Assembly (NCBI RefSeq): GCF_001509475.1
Contig: NZ_LLZG01000001.1
Location: forward strand, 124,001 to 188,000
Direction: 5' to 3'
Origin: Streptomyces regalis
GTDB taxonomy: Bacteria > Actinomycetota > Actinomycetes > Streptomycetales > Streptomycetaceae
Length of the DNA stretch: 64,000 nt
The first letter of the stretch is position 1; the number at the start of each line of letters is the position of its first letter. The notes beneath the pieces are model-generated. The model was not told the DNA's origin, searched no databases, and saw only the letters and a program-made list of their open reading frames with translations. Shown here piece by piece: positions 47,601-55,752 of the stretch. The translations under genes and the position numbers were made by a program.

Positions 47601-48252
47601 CCGGTAATGACCGTCAGCCGGGCTGCGAGCAGATTGTGGGTACGGAATCCGGCGAGGGAGAGACGGTGGTCGCCGGAGCGGGTATCGAGGACTGCGAACA
47701 GTCCGGCGAGCGTCGACAGTGACGCGATGGCGACGGGGACCATGAAGCCGGGACATGAAGCCGGGGATGGACGGCGTCGGGGAACCAGAAGCGCACAGCG
47801 ATTCATCCGCCGGTCCCGCTGCGTCTTCGGCGGATAGAGGCCCCGGCGGCGGCAGGAACGCCGGTGGAGTTGTAGGCCAGGGCGAAGAACAGGTTCGGTC
47901 GGGGGCCTACGGCGAGGCTGTGCGGCAACCCGAGTGTGTACGGCTGGCTCCCGCCCGGAGCGGGACCTGCGTGGGGACGCGAGTGTCCAGCGGTGACGTT
48001 GCGGGTACTTGACCGCAACCCGGTCGCTGCCTTGGCCGGCGGCAGGATCGGGTCTGCCCAGGAGCGCAGGGTCTCCGGGATGGCCTCGATGGAGTGAGGT
48101 GACCCAGTTCGGCAGCGGGATCCGGCCCCGCTTGGCGATCTTTCGGGCGTGTTCTGGCAATGGCGTTCGGCCTCATCCAATGCGCGGGGCATGCTGATCC
48201 GACAGGTCGGGTCCGATGGGTGGGCCTGGCAACCGGGGTGTGGGGGATCGCG
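47601..48252. other. Gene-poor stretch with a membrane-protein relic
   Basis: On the minus strand, 47598-47750 reads GFMVPVAIASLSTLAGLFAV and GDHRLSLAGFRTHNLLAARL, which looks like part of a membrane protein such as an ABC permease with both ends missing. A short duplication ATGAAGCCGGG occurs at about 47743 and 47755. The rest shows no gene I can support. Confidence 0.35.
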
Positions 48253-48798
48253 TTGATCGTCTGGGTTAACGGTGCGTTCGGCAGCGGGAAGAGCACGTTG
48301 GTGGATGAGCTGCGTCCTCGATGGCCCGAGGCTCTGGTCTACGACCCGGAGGTGGTCGGCTATGTGCTGCGGGAGATCGTGGAGGTGCCGACTGGCGACT
48401 TCCAGGATCTTCGGCTGTGGCGGCGGCAGGTCGCTGACCTGGCGGTAGGGCTGGTTGAGGAGTACGGCCGTCCGGTTCTGGTCCCCATGACCTTGATCAA
48501 CCCTGGGTATGTCGGCGAGATCTTCAGCAAGTTGACGGATGCCGGCATCGAGGTTCACCACTTCTTCCTCAAGGTCTCCCGAGAGGTGCTGGAGAAGCGG
48601 ATCGACGGCCGGAGCTTCACCCCGGATGACCCCGAACAGGACGAGAGGGTCCGGCGCTGGTGCAAGGACAGGATCGAGCCTTGCATGGCCGCGGCCGACA
48701 CCCTGCCCAGCGGCACCGTGTTTCTGGATGGCGAGCTCACCCCGCAGGAGTTGGCCGATGTGGTGCTGGCTCGTGTCGACGCGGCTGCGGGCCGGTAG
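48253..48798 (+). CDS. TmrB-like P-loop ATP-binding protein (tunicamycin-resistance family)
   Basis: A 181-residue protein opening IVWVNGAFGSGKST (P-loop, residues 7-15), then YDPEVVGYVLREIV, FQDLRLWRRQV, GRPVLVPMTLINPGY and VHHFFL. This order matches Bacillus TmrB (INGAFGSGKT; YDPEKMGFAL; ILIVPMTIVHPEY; VHHFTL), a protein giving tunicamycin resistance. The TTG at 48253 is the best start: GGGGGA lies 5 bases upstream and it gives the same N-terminus as TmrB. It lies 9 bp before a NUDIX gene, probably one operon. Actual tunicamycin resistance is not proven. Confidence 0.8.
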   Translation: MIVWVNGAFGSGKSTLVDELRPRWPEALVYDPEVVGYVLREIVEVPTGDFQDLRLWRRQVADLAVGLVEEYGRPVLVPMTLINPGYVGEIFSKLTDAGIEVHHFFLKVSREVLEKRIDGRSFTPDDPEQDERVRRWCKDRIEPCMAAADTLPSGTVFLDGELTPQELADVVLARVDAAAGR

Positions 48799-48807
48799 GA
48801 CTGGTTC

Positions 48808-49314
48808 ATGGCTGAACTTGTTGAGCGTGTCGACGAACGTGACGAGGTGCTGGCTGTTGTGGAGAGGGGAGAGGCGATCCGTCACCAGTGGCTGCACCGC
48901 ATATCGACGATCGTGTGCCGCAACAGTGCGGGGCGGATCCTTGTCCACCGCCGTCCAGACGATGTCGCTCTTTTCCCGGGGCAGATCAACTGGATGCTGG
49001 GAGGCGCGGTGGACGTGGCCGAGTCGTATGAAGATGCTGCTGCGCGGGAGTTGGTGGAAGAGCTTGGTGTTCATGCCCGTCCTCGTTACCTGTTCAAGTT
49101 CTTGTGCGAGGGCGCGATCAGCCCGTATTGGCTCGGTCTGCATGAGGTCGTCGTCACGGAACCCGTCCAGCCGGACCCGTCGGAGGTCGCTTGGCATGAC
49201 TGGCTGACTGAGTCCGAACTGACTGACCTGGTCCGAGATCGGGAGTTCGTTCCGGATGCTCGCGAGGCGTTCGACCGATATCGCGCCTTGCCGTTGCGGC
49301 CGGGAGCGATGTGA
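48808..49314 (+). CDS. NUDIX hydrolase
   Basis: A 168-residue protein with the NUDIX box at residues 65-87: GGAVDVAESYEDAAAREL then VEELG, an exact G-x5-E-x7-REL-x-EELG match. The flanks (RILVHRRPDDVALFPGQINW) resemble isopentenyl-diphosphate-isomerase-like or MutT-like NUDIX proteins. The substrate is unknown; its position behind the TmrB-like gene suggests a nucleotide or UDP-sugar-linked role. Confidence 0.85.
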   Translation: MAELVERVDERDEVLAVVERGEAIRHQWLHRISTIVCRNSAGRILVHRRPDDVALFPGQINWMLGGAVDVAESYEDAAARELVEELGVHARPRYLFKFLCEGAISPYWLGLHEVVVTEPVQPDPSEVAWHDWLTESELTDLVRDREFVPDAREAFDRYRALPLRPGAM

Positions 49315-49751
49315 GCTGCGGTGCGCGTTGCTGGAGTTCGCCCTCCGCGGCTGGGCGTCCCGCGGAAGTGAGTGTGTGGTAGGCCGTGCAGGCATGGAGG
49401 TGGGAGAGCAGCGCGTGAGCGGCTGGGCAGCCGGATGCAGACAGCGAGGCCTGTCGGGAACTTGCGCGGTCAAGTATCTCCGCCCGGTGTCGATGGCTGT
49501 CGGGGTCGACATACAGCCTGGCCGGTCGGTTGAGACCCTGGATGAAGTTGGGCTTCGGCTTGTTGTCCGTGCGGCACGCTGTTGGCTTCAGGCGGTGGTC
49601 GCGCTGCAGACATCGGCCCGGTCCATACCGTGCGGACACTTCGTCGGTTCGCCGACCATGCCGTGGGGCAGTCAGGCGTGCGCATCCGCTCCTCACTGCT
49701 CTTCACGGATGGCCACCGCATGCCCGAGGCGCGTCGCGGTGCGGGAAGCTC
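49315..49751. other. Gene-free stretch
   Basis: 437 bp without a gene I can support; open frames on both strands are low quality. The region includes no clear hairpin terminator. Confidence 0.35.
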
Positions 49752-50309
49752 TCAGTGGTAGGCGTGTACGACGGCATGTCCCTTGCCGCGCCCGATCATC
49801 CACTTGTTGACCGGCGTGGTGATCAGGAAGGCGACGGCGAACCCGCCCAACAGGGCCGCCCAGAAAAGACCCTCGGACAGGTGGGCGTCCATCGCACCGG
49901 GGGTGACGGCAATGATGGCGTTGTCGACCAGCTCCATCACGGCGATGGAGACGGTGTCCGCGGCCAACGCGACCTTGAGCGCGGTCTTGAAGTCCAGACC
50001 GGCCCGGACCACCGCGAACAAGGTGAAGGAGTAGCCGAAGAAGAAGGCGAGCGAGATCGCCAAGACCATGGTGGCGACATTTCCCCACATCAGGGCCGTG
50101 CCGATCACCATGCCGAGAATCTCGCCGATGGCGCACCCGGTCAGGCAGTGCAGCGTCGCCTTGGCTGCCATACCCCAGGAAGCTCGCGCGTGCTCACCGT
50201 GATGTGCCGCGTGGTCGACGTGAGGGTGGTGGCCCTCGTGGGCGGCGTGGTCGTGCCCGGCGCCTGAGTGCTGAGCGGTGTGATCCATTGCCTTCATCCC
50301 CATTCCCAT
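49752..50309 (-). CDS. DUF4396 membrane protein with His-rich N-terminus
   Basis: A 185-residue protein. The first 45 residues carry a His-rich, Met-containing segment (DHTAQHSGAGHDHAAHEGHH) that should bind metal. Then come four TM helices with HCLTGCAIGEILGMVIG (Cys/His in the first helix), ALAADTVSIAVMELVDNAI and ALLGGFAVAFLI, the DUF4396 pattern. A perfect CsoR-like box lies 40 bp upstream, so it is likely a copper-induced membrane protein; transport is a guess. Confidence 0.82.
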   Translation of the reverse strand: MGMGMKAMDHTAQHSGAGHDHAAHEGHHPHVDHAAHHGEHARASWGMAAKATLHCLTGCAIGEILGMVIGTALMWGNVATMVLAISLAFFFGYSFTLFAVVRAGLDFKTALKVALAADTVSIAVMELVDNAIIAVTPGAMDAHLSEGLFWAALLGGFAVAFLITTPVNKWMIGRGKGHAVVHAYH

Positions 50310-50348
50310 CTGATGGGCTCGTTCCCGAGCCCCACGTCGAGGAACTAT

Positions 50349-50365
50349 ATACCCCCTAGGGGTAT
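50349..50365. promoter_or_regulatory. CsoR-like copper operator upstream of DUF4396
   Basis: ATACCCC-CTA-GGGGTAT is a perfect 7-3-7 inverted repeat, the best of the three CsoR-like boxes. It lies 40 bp upstream of the DUF4396 gene start on the minus strand. Confidence 0.75.
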
Positions 50366-50486
50366 GCGAGCCCAGCCAGTATGCGGGCCAGTGATGGCCG
50401 GGGGTGAGGGTGGTCAGGGTTTAGCTCGCGCTTTCAGGTGCGTCGGTCTCGCGCCCGGATGCGATGCTGGGATCAAGACATGATGC

Positions 50487-50512
50487 ATCGATATAGACAC
50501 TGTGTATCGATA
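50487..50512. promoter_or_regulatory. Candidate TetR operator before the methyltransferase gene
   Basis: ATCGATA (50487-50493) and TATCGAT (50505-50511) form an inverted repeat around ACACTGTGT. The reverse complement of 50494-50512 matches the TetR-region 19-mer at 32851-32869 in 16 of 19 positions. It lies 68 bp before the methyltransferase ATG. Confidence 0.6.
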
Positions 50513-50579
50513 AGACTAGCTTGGCTACGGAGGGACCTGGAGCAGCAGGTTCCCGCGTTCGACCAAAGAAGGGCCCCTC

Positions 50580-51200
50580 ATGCCTGACACCCCTGTCCAC
50601 CACCCCGGCGCCGGAAATCCGTGGCACAAGCCCGATGACATGTACGCCAGCCCGCCGCCCTGGGACATCGGCCGACCCCAGCCGGCGTTCCTCGCTCTCG
50701 CCGACGCGGGCGTCGTCCGAGGCCGGGTGCTGGACGTCGGTTGCGGGACCGGTGAGCACGCGCTCATGGCCGCGGGCCTGGGTCTGGACGCCACGGGGGT
50801 CGACGTGGCCACCACTGCTTTGCGCACGGCTGAGGAGAAGGCGCGTGACCGGGGGCTGACAGCTCGGTTCCTCGTCCACGACGCCCGAAAACTGGCCGCC
50901 CTCCGGGAGCAGTTCGACACCGTGCTCGACTGCGGCCTGTTCCACATATTCGGCGACGACGACCGCGCCACTTACGTCGGCAGCCTGCGATCCGCCGTAC
51001 GACCAGGCGGTCGATATTTCATGCTGTGCTTCAGCGACCAGCAGCCAGGGGATCAGGGGCCGCGGCGGGTGGCACGGGCGGAGATCGAAGCCGCGTTCGC
51101 CGACGGCTGGCGGATCGACTCCATCGCAGCGGCCACGATCGACATCACCACCGACCCGATGAGCATCCGGTCCTGGCTCGTCTCCGCAACCAGGATCTGA
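50580..51200 (+). CDS. SAM-dependent methyltransferase (class I)
   Basis: A 206-residue methyltransferase: motif I VLDVGCGTGEHALMAAG, acidic VDVATTAL, and DCGLFHIFGDDDRATYVGSL. The start GNPWHKPDDMYASPPPWDIG is the pattern of small Tellurite-resistance/UbiE-like methyltransferases that act on small molecules. Its promoter carries a likely TetR site shared with the regulator at 32916, so it is probably induced by the same ligand. Confidence 0.88.
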   Translation: MPDTPVHHPGAGNPWHKPDDMYASPPPWDIGRPQPAFLALADAGVVRGRVLDVGCGTGEHALMAAGLGLDATGVDVATTALRTAEEKARDRGLTARFLVHDARKLAALREQFDTVLDCGLFHIFGDDDRATYVGSLRSAVRPGGRYFMLCFSDQQPGDQGPRRVARAEIEAAFADGWRIDSIAAATIDITTDPMSIRSWLVSATRI

Positions 51201-51303
51201 ACACCCGCAGGACGGGCTGTACATGCCCCGGTGCGCCCCGCACGGGTGCGCGCACCAAGATCCCCGCCTGAGGATCCCCACGCGAAAACCGGAGGGAAAC
51301 GTC

Positions 51304-51501
51304 ATGCCGAATGCAGAGGCCCGCGTCGTCACCGACCGCGCGAGCCGGTATCTCGTCCAACTGTGCCGACATGCCGGCCGGATGGGCCACTACGAGGACA
51401 CCTTTCGTAAGGTCGACGGCACCTGGCTGCTGGCGACACGGACCCTCGTCCTGCCTTTCGGCGGGCCGACGGAACGTCTGGACAGCGCCGGCCAGTCCTG
51501 A
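51304..51501 (+). pseudogene. DUF2218/SnoaL chimera, 65 residues
   Basis: The first half, MPNAEARVVTDRASRYLVQL then CRHAGR, is the N-terminus of a DUF2218 protein. From GHYEDTFRKVDGTWLLATRT the second half is the C-terminal end of a SnoaL/NTF2-like protein. The join is in frame near residue 28. Neither domain is complete (each normally about 95-140 residues), so a deletion joining two genes is the simplest reading. Confidence 0.65.
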
Positions 51502-51570
51502 TCAAGGACAGCACCACCTCGGAATCGCCACCCACGAGTCGCACCAAGTCCTGCGCTGGGGGGACCCGGC

Positions 51571-51640
51571 ATGCTGATGGATGAGCTACTCACGCTGAAA
51601 CTGCACGAGCTGCCAGTGAAGACGATCGCGTTCAACAACC
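51571..51640 (+). pseudogene. Thiamine-pyrophosphate enzyme (pyruvate oxidase/dehydrogenase type) scrap
   Basis: The plus-strand frame from 51571 reads [20 protein letters not shown] then FNN, matching the conserved segment of PoxB-type enzymes (SMLMGELLTLKxxDLPVKxVVFNN). The sequence on both sides is unrelated, so only about 25 codons survive. Confidence 0.55.
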
Positions 51641-51683
51641 CCCAAGATGCTCGACCTGGCGGGCGCCAACCTGGGCAGCATTC

Positions 51684-52270
51684 CCCGTCCCTGATACCCG
51701 TCTCAACAAGGGGACCGCCTTCAGTCCCCAGGAGCGCGCCGAACACGGCCTGGACGGGTTGCTGCCGCCGGCGACGGAGACACAGGAGGAGCAGGCGGAC
51801 CGTGCGTGCGAGGCGTTCCTCGCGTACGACAAACCGCTCAACCGGCACATCTACCTGCGGCAGTTGCAGGACACCAACGAGGTGCTCTTCTACGGCCTGC
51901 TCACTCGGCGCCTGGAGGAGATGCTGCCCATCGTCTACACCCCGAGGGTCGGGGAGGCCTGCCGCCGCTTCAGCGAGATCTACCGCAGGCCACGCGGCCT
52001 GTTCCTGACGTACGAGGACCGGCATCGCTTCCGCGACATCCTGCGCAACCGCCCGGGCCGCGAAGTCGACGTCATCGTCGTCACCGACGGCCAGCGCATC
52101 CTGGGCCTGGGCGACCAGGGCGTAGGCGGCATGGGCATCCCGATCGGCAAGCTCAGCTTCTACACCGCCATCGGCGGCATCCACCCGGCGCGCACCCTCC
52201 CGATCCTGCTCGACGTCGGCACCGACAACGAGGACCTGCTGGCAGGCGAGCACTACCTCGGCCGCAGGCG
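51684..52270 (+). pseudogene. NAD-type malic enzyme, N-terminal fragment
   Basis: From about 51684 the frame reads [82 protein letters not shown]-like [36 protein letters not shown] and [15 protein letters not shown]. This is the N-terminal third of an SfcA/MaeA-type malic enzyme, whose full length is about 560 residues. It stops matching after HYLGRR; the NAD-binding domain and the rest are missing. The frame then runs on, by chance, into the LacI gene. Confidence 0.8.
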
Positions 52271-52421
52271 GCACCGTGTCACCGGCGGGACGCGCCCAGT
52301 CCCCGCTCCTGGCCCCCGAATCTCGTCCCGGCCGTTGCGAGGATGCGGCCCGAGGCCTGTGACAGTATCGGCTGTGGACGCAGGGCCGCGTGCTCGGGCT
52401 GAGGGCAGAGGAACGGGTGAC

Positions 52422-53438
52422 ATGAACCGGCCACCGGGAATGATGGACGTGGCACGGGAGGCCGGCGTCTCGCACATCACCGTCTCCCGGGTCATCAACG
52501 GTCATCCGTCGGTGCGGCCGGAGACCCGGGCCCGGGTCGAGGCCGCGATTCAGAAGCTCGGCTACCGCCGCAACAGTGTGGCCAGGGCTCTCAAGAGCCG
52601 CCGTTCGTCGACGATCGGCGTAGTCATCGTCGGGTCGGAGCTGTTCGAGCTGCCCCGCATCCTCCTGGGTGTGGAGACGGCCGCCAAGCAGGCTGGTTAC
52701 TGGGTGAGTCTGGCGAGCCGGCAGGGCGAGAGCACCACAGGTGACCTCGTGGAGACACTGCAGCGGCTCACCGATCAGTCGGTCGAGGCGATCGCGGTGG
52801 TCGCCGACCGTCCCCTCGCCGTGGAGGCGCTGTCCGGCCTGGTCTTCGAGGTTCCGGTGGCGGTGGTGATGTCCGGCAGCGTGCCCAACCCCGATCTGAG
52901 CTTCGTCGAGGTCGACCAGGAACTCGGCGCCCGACTCGCGGTTCGGCACCTTCTCGATCTCGGACATAGGCGCGTCGCCCACCTGACGGGTGCCTTGCGC
53001 ACCTTCGACGCCCGGGCCCGTGTCGACGGCTGGCAGGCCGAACTCGCCGCCGCGGGAGCGGCGGGGAGCATGCTCGAAGGGGACTTCAGTGCGGAGAGCG
53101 GATTCCGCCTCGCCCACCAGCTCTGCACCGCCGGCACCGACCTGCCGACCGCGGTCTTCGCGGGCAACGACCAGATGGCGATGGGAGCGCTGGCGGCGTT
53201 CGCGGAGCGGGGCGTGAAGGTGCCGCAGGACGTGTCACTCGTCGGGTTCGACGACATGAAGGGCTCGGGCTACCTCGTGCCCGCCCTGACCACGGTCCGC
53301 CAGGACTTCGTCCACCTGGGCAGGAGCGCCATCGGACTGCTGGTAGGGATGTTGGGCGGGAAGGAAGCGGAGCGACAGAAGATCACGCCGGAACTCGTCG
53401 TACGGCGCAGCACCGCCGCTCCCCGCGCGGATTCCTGA
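52422..53438 (+). CDS. LacI-family transcriptional regulator
   Basis: A 338-residue repressor: HTH in [20 protein letters not shown], hinge helix [12 protein letters not shown], then a periplasmic-binding-like effector domain ([52 protein letters not shown]). ATG 52422 with GAGGAACGGG upstream gives the standard N-terminus. The open frame extends upstream into malic enzyme remains without a stop, which should not be taken as a fusion. It is one of two LacI genes in the window and a candidate for the palindrome at 55739-55752. Confidence 0.92.
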   Translation: MNRPPGMMDVAREAGVSHITVSRVINGHPSVRPETRARVEAAIQKLGYRRNSVARALKSRRSSTIGVVIVGSELFELPRILLGVETAAKQAGYWVSLASRQGESTTGDLVETLQRLTDQSVEAIAVVADRPLAVEALSGLVFEVPVAVVMSGSVPNPDLSFVEVDQELGARLAVRHLLDLGHRRVAHLTGALRTFDARARVDGWQAELAAAGAAGSMLEGDFSAESGFRLAHQLCTAGTDLPTAVFAGNDQMAMGALAAFAERGVKVPQDVSLVGFDDMKGSGYLVPALTTVRQDFVHLGRSAIGLLVGMLGGKEAERQKITPELVVRRSTAAPRADS

Positions 53439-53475
53439 AGCGTGGCCCGCGTCACCCGAAGAGTACGAACAGCAC

Positions 53476-54078
53476 ATGCGTGATCGGGAACTCGGCCGCA
53501 CCGGGCTGAACGTGTCCGAGATCGGCTACGGAGCCCGGGGGCCGGGCAAGATCAGGTCCTTCGGGATCTCCGTCAAGGACCACCAGCCCGAGAACGTGCT
53601 CGCGGTGCTGCGCACCGGAGTCCCGGACGTGGTCCAGGTCATCTGCAACATCTTCGAACAGGCCCCGTCCGACACGTTGTTGCCGGCCTGAGAGGAGTGC
53701 GGCGTCGGTGTGATCGGTCGGGTCGTCGGGTCGCACTCGACGAAGGCGCCCTCACCGGCTCGATCCGGACGGGCGTCACCTTCCCGGAGGGCGACTGGCG
53801 CAACTGGTACTTCAGGGACGACCGGCCCGCCCGGGTCGAAAAGCGCGTGGACGCGATTCTCGCCGACCTGGGGATCGACGTCGCGGAACTCCCCTCCACC
53901 GCCCTGCGCTTCGCCCTCGCCGGACAGGCGGCTCCCCCGTCATCGTCGGGATGTGCTCGCTGAGGAACGTGGAACGCAATGCGGCGATCGCCGACGCACC
54001 GCCGCTCACCCAGCAAGCGCGGCGGCCGCACTCTCGCAGCGGGCCAAGCACCGCTGGGCGAAGAACTTCTACGGCTGA
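53476..54078 (+). pseudogene. Aldo/keto reductase remains
   Basis: From ATG 53476: RELGRTGLNVSEIGYGA (AKR N-terminus) jumps to KIRSFGISVKDHQPENVLAV and VICNIFEQAPSDTLLPA, skipping the catalytic Tyr region, then stops at 53691. Another frame continues VALDEGALTGSIRTGVTFPE, DWRNWYFRDDRPARVEKRVD and LRFALAGQAAPP to about 53940, and a third frame gives VGMCSLRNVERNAA and HRWAKNFYG at 54078. One deletion and at least two frameshifts are present. Confidence 0.8.
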
Positions 54079-54111
54079 CCCCCGCCTGCAGGGACCGCCC
54101 CTGACACACCG

Positions 54112-55674
54112 TCAGTCGACCGGGGTGTACTCGAACCAGCGCACGTGTGCCTCACCCGCGTCGGCTTCGGCGGTGCCGGTACCGGTGCCGTACAAACCGA
54201 TGTAGACGCCGACGAACCCTCCGGCGCGTTCCGTGCTGAAGAAGGGCCGTTCGATGCTTCCCAGGGTCGTCCAGGAGCTGTCCTTGACGCTGAAGGTATA
54301 GCCGGACTCGTCGCTGTCGACAGCGAGGACGACCTCGCTGTCCGCCACGGCGACCGCCGCGAGGCGGGTGGCGGCGCCTGCCTCGCGGGCGGTGAGCATG
54401 ACATGCGGGGTTCCGGAGGCGTCGACGGTGAGGCCCAGCGTGGCGTGCTGGTTGTGGTTCTGGAAGACGGTCAGACCCGCTTCCTGCGTCGGCGTGGCGG
54501 CGGTGAAGCGGATACGGGTGCGGACGCGCAGGCGCAGATGCTGCTGGCGGCGTGCGATGAACGCGGGGGTGCCGGTCGAGGTGAGGGGCTCGGGGGAGAG
54601 GCGGATGGTCAGGCCGCCTTCTCCGGAGCGCGGTGAGACGAGGTCGTCGACCGGTCCGCGCAGGCTGTTCCATTCCGGGCCGAGTGCGCTGCCGCTGAAC
54701 TCGTACGTCACCGGTCCGTCAGGAGCCCCCACGGTCGTCGCCGTCCTCGTTCCCGCGGGCAGCCGTTCCGACAGCCTCACCCGTCCGGTGTCCGGTGCGA
54801 ACACGGGGCCCCTGGGCGTCCATTCGACGGGAACCAGGAACACCTCGCGGCCGAGTGTGTGCGTACCCTCGAACGGCCGTACCCCGAGGGCGACGGCCCA
54901 GGTCTCGCCGGCGGGGGTGTCGACGAGGTCGACGTGTCCGACGTGGTGTATCGGTTCCGCCGCCCCGCGGTGGCGATGGGTGAGCAGCGGGCTCCTGGGG
55001 TCCGTGGAGTAGGGGCCGGTGACGGTGTCGGAGCGGGCCGCGGTCACGGCGTGATGGTGTTCGGTGCCGCCTTCCGCGGCGATCAGGTAATACACGCCAT
55101 CGCGTTTGTACACGTGCGGTGCCTCCACCCAGGCACCGCGCATCGCCCCGTGCCACAGGATGTGGGTCGGGCCGGTCAACGCCAGGGTTTCCAGGTCGAG
55201 TTCGCGCATCCACAGCTCACCCGGGCCGGTCTCCTCCGGGTGTGCGGCGTCGCGGCAGGCGGTGAACCAGCAGCGGCCGTCGTCGTCGAAGAAGAGCGAC
55301 GGGTCGATGCCCTCTGCCTCCAGCACGACGGGGTCCGACCAGGGACCGGCCGGGTCGGCCGCGGTGCAGAGGAAGGTGGTGCTGCCCTGGCGGCCTCTCG
55401 CCAGGGTCACGACCGCGTAGAAGGTGCCCTCGTGATGGCGGATGGTGGCGGCCCAGAGGCCGTCCGAGACGTCCAGCCCGGTCAACGACACCTGGGACGG
55501 CCTGTGCACCACATGACCCAGCGGTCTCCAGCTCACCAGGTCGCGGCTGTGGAACACCGGGAGCCCGGGATAGTACGCGAACGACGACGTGACCAGGTAG
55601 AAGTCCTCCCCGACCCGGCAGATCGACGGGTCCGGATGACTGCCGGCAAGAACGGGGTTGGCGAAGGTCGGCAC
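54112..55674 (-). CDS. GH43-family beta-xylosidase / alpha-arabinofuranosidase
   Basis: A 520-residue intracellular glycosidase. The five-bladed propeller carries the GH43 acids: Asp15 in SHPDPSI, Asp124 in EGIDPSLFF and Glu184 in AWVEAPHVY. The C-terminal about 200 residues (from VTYEFSGSALGPEWN) are a concanavalin-like DUF1349-type domain, as in the XynB group. It releases xylose or arabinose from short oligosaccharides. GTG 55674 has CGGAG seven bases upstream. It is divergent from the GH1 gene across a LacI-type palindrome. Confidence 0.92.
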   Translation of the reverse strand: MPTFANPVLAGSHPDPSICRVGEDFYLVTSSFAYYPGLPVFHSRDLVSWRPLGHVVHRPSQVSLTGLDVSDGLWAATIRHHEGTFYAVVTLARGRQGSTTFLCTAADPAGPWSDPVVLEAEGIDPSLFFDDDGRCWFTACRDAAHPEETGPGELWMRELDLETLALTGPTHILWHGAMRGAWVEAPHVYKRDGVYYLIAAEGGTEHHHAVTAARSDTVTGPYSTDPRSPLLTHRHRGAAEPIHHVGHVDLVDTPAGETWAVALGVRPFEGTHTLGREVFLVPVEWTPRGPVFAPDTGRVRLSERLPAGTRTATTVGAPDGPVTYEFSGSALGPEWNSLRGPVDDLVSPRSGEGGLTIRLSPEPLTSTGTPAFIARRQQHLRLRVRTRIRFTAATPTQEAGLTVFQNHNQHATLGLTVDASGTPHVMLTAREAGAATRLAAVAVADSEVVLAVDSDESGYTFSVKDSSWTTLGSIERPFFSTERAGGFVGVYIGLYGTGTGTAEADAGEAHVRWFEYTPVD

Positions 55675-55738
55675 GGGCGCACTCCGAGGCAGGCGGGGGT
55701 GGGAACGAGATTTCGTCGGGGCGAAGACCTTGACAGCT

Positions 55739-55752
55739 TGTTAACGTTAACA
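55739..55752. promoter_or_regulatory. LacI-type operator (TGTTAACGTTAACA)
   Basis: A perfect 14-bp palindrome with a central CG, the classic LacI-family operator form. It lies 65 bp upstream of the GH43 start in the divergent GH43/GH1 region. The adjacent LacI gene (52422-53438) is the likely binder. Confidence 0.75.

Noticed and set aside
49315..49751. Short open frames on both strands as genes
   Set aside because: No ribosome binding sites, no family resemblance and mutually overlapping frames.
51684..53438. A malic enzyme-LacI fusion protein
   Set aside because: The malic enzyme part is only its N-terminal third, the linker is structureless and the LacI gene has its own ATG and ribosome binding site; read-through by chance is simpler.
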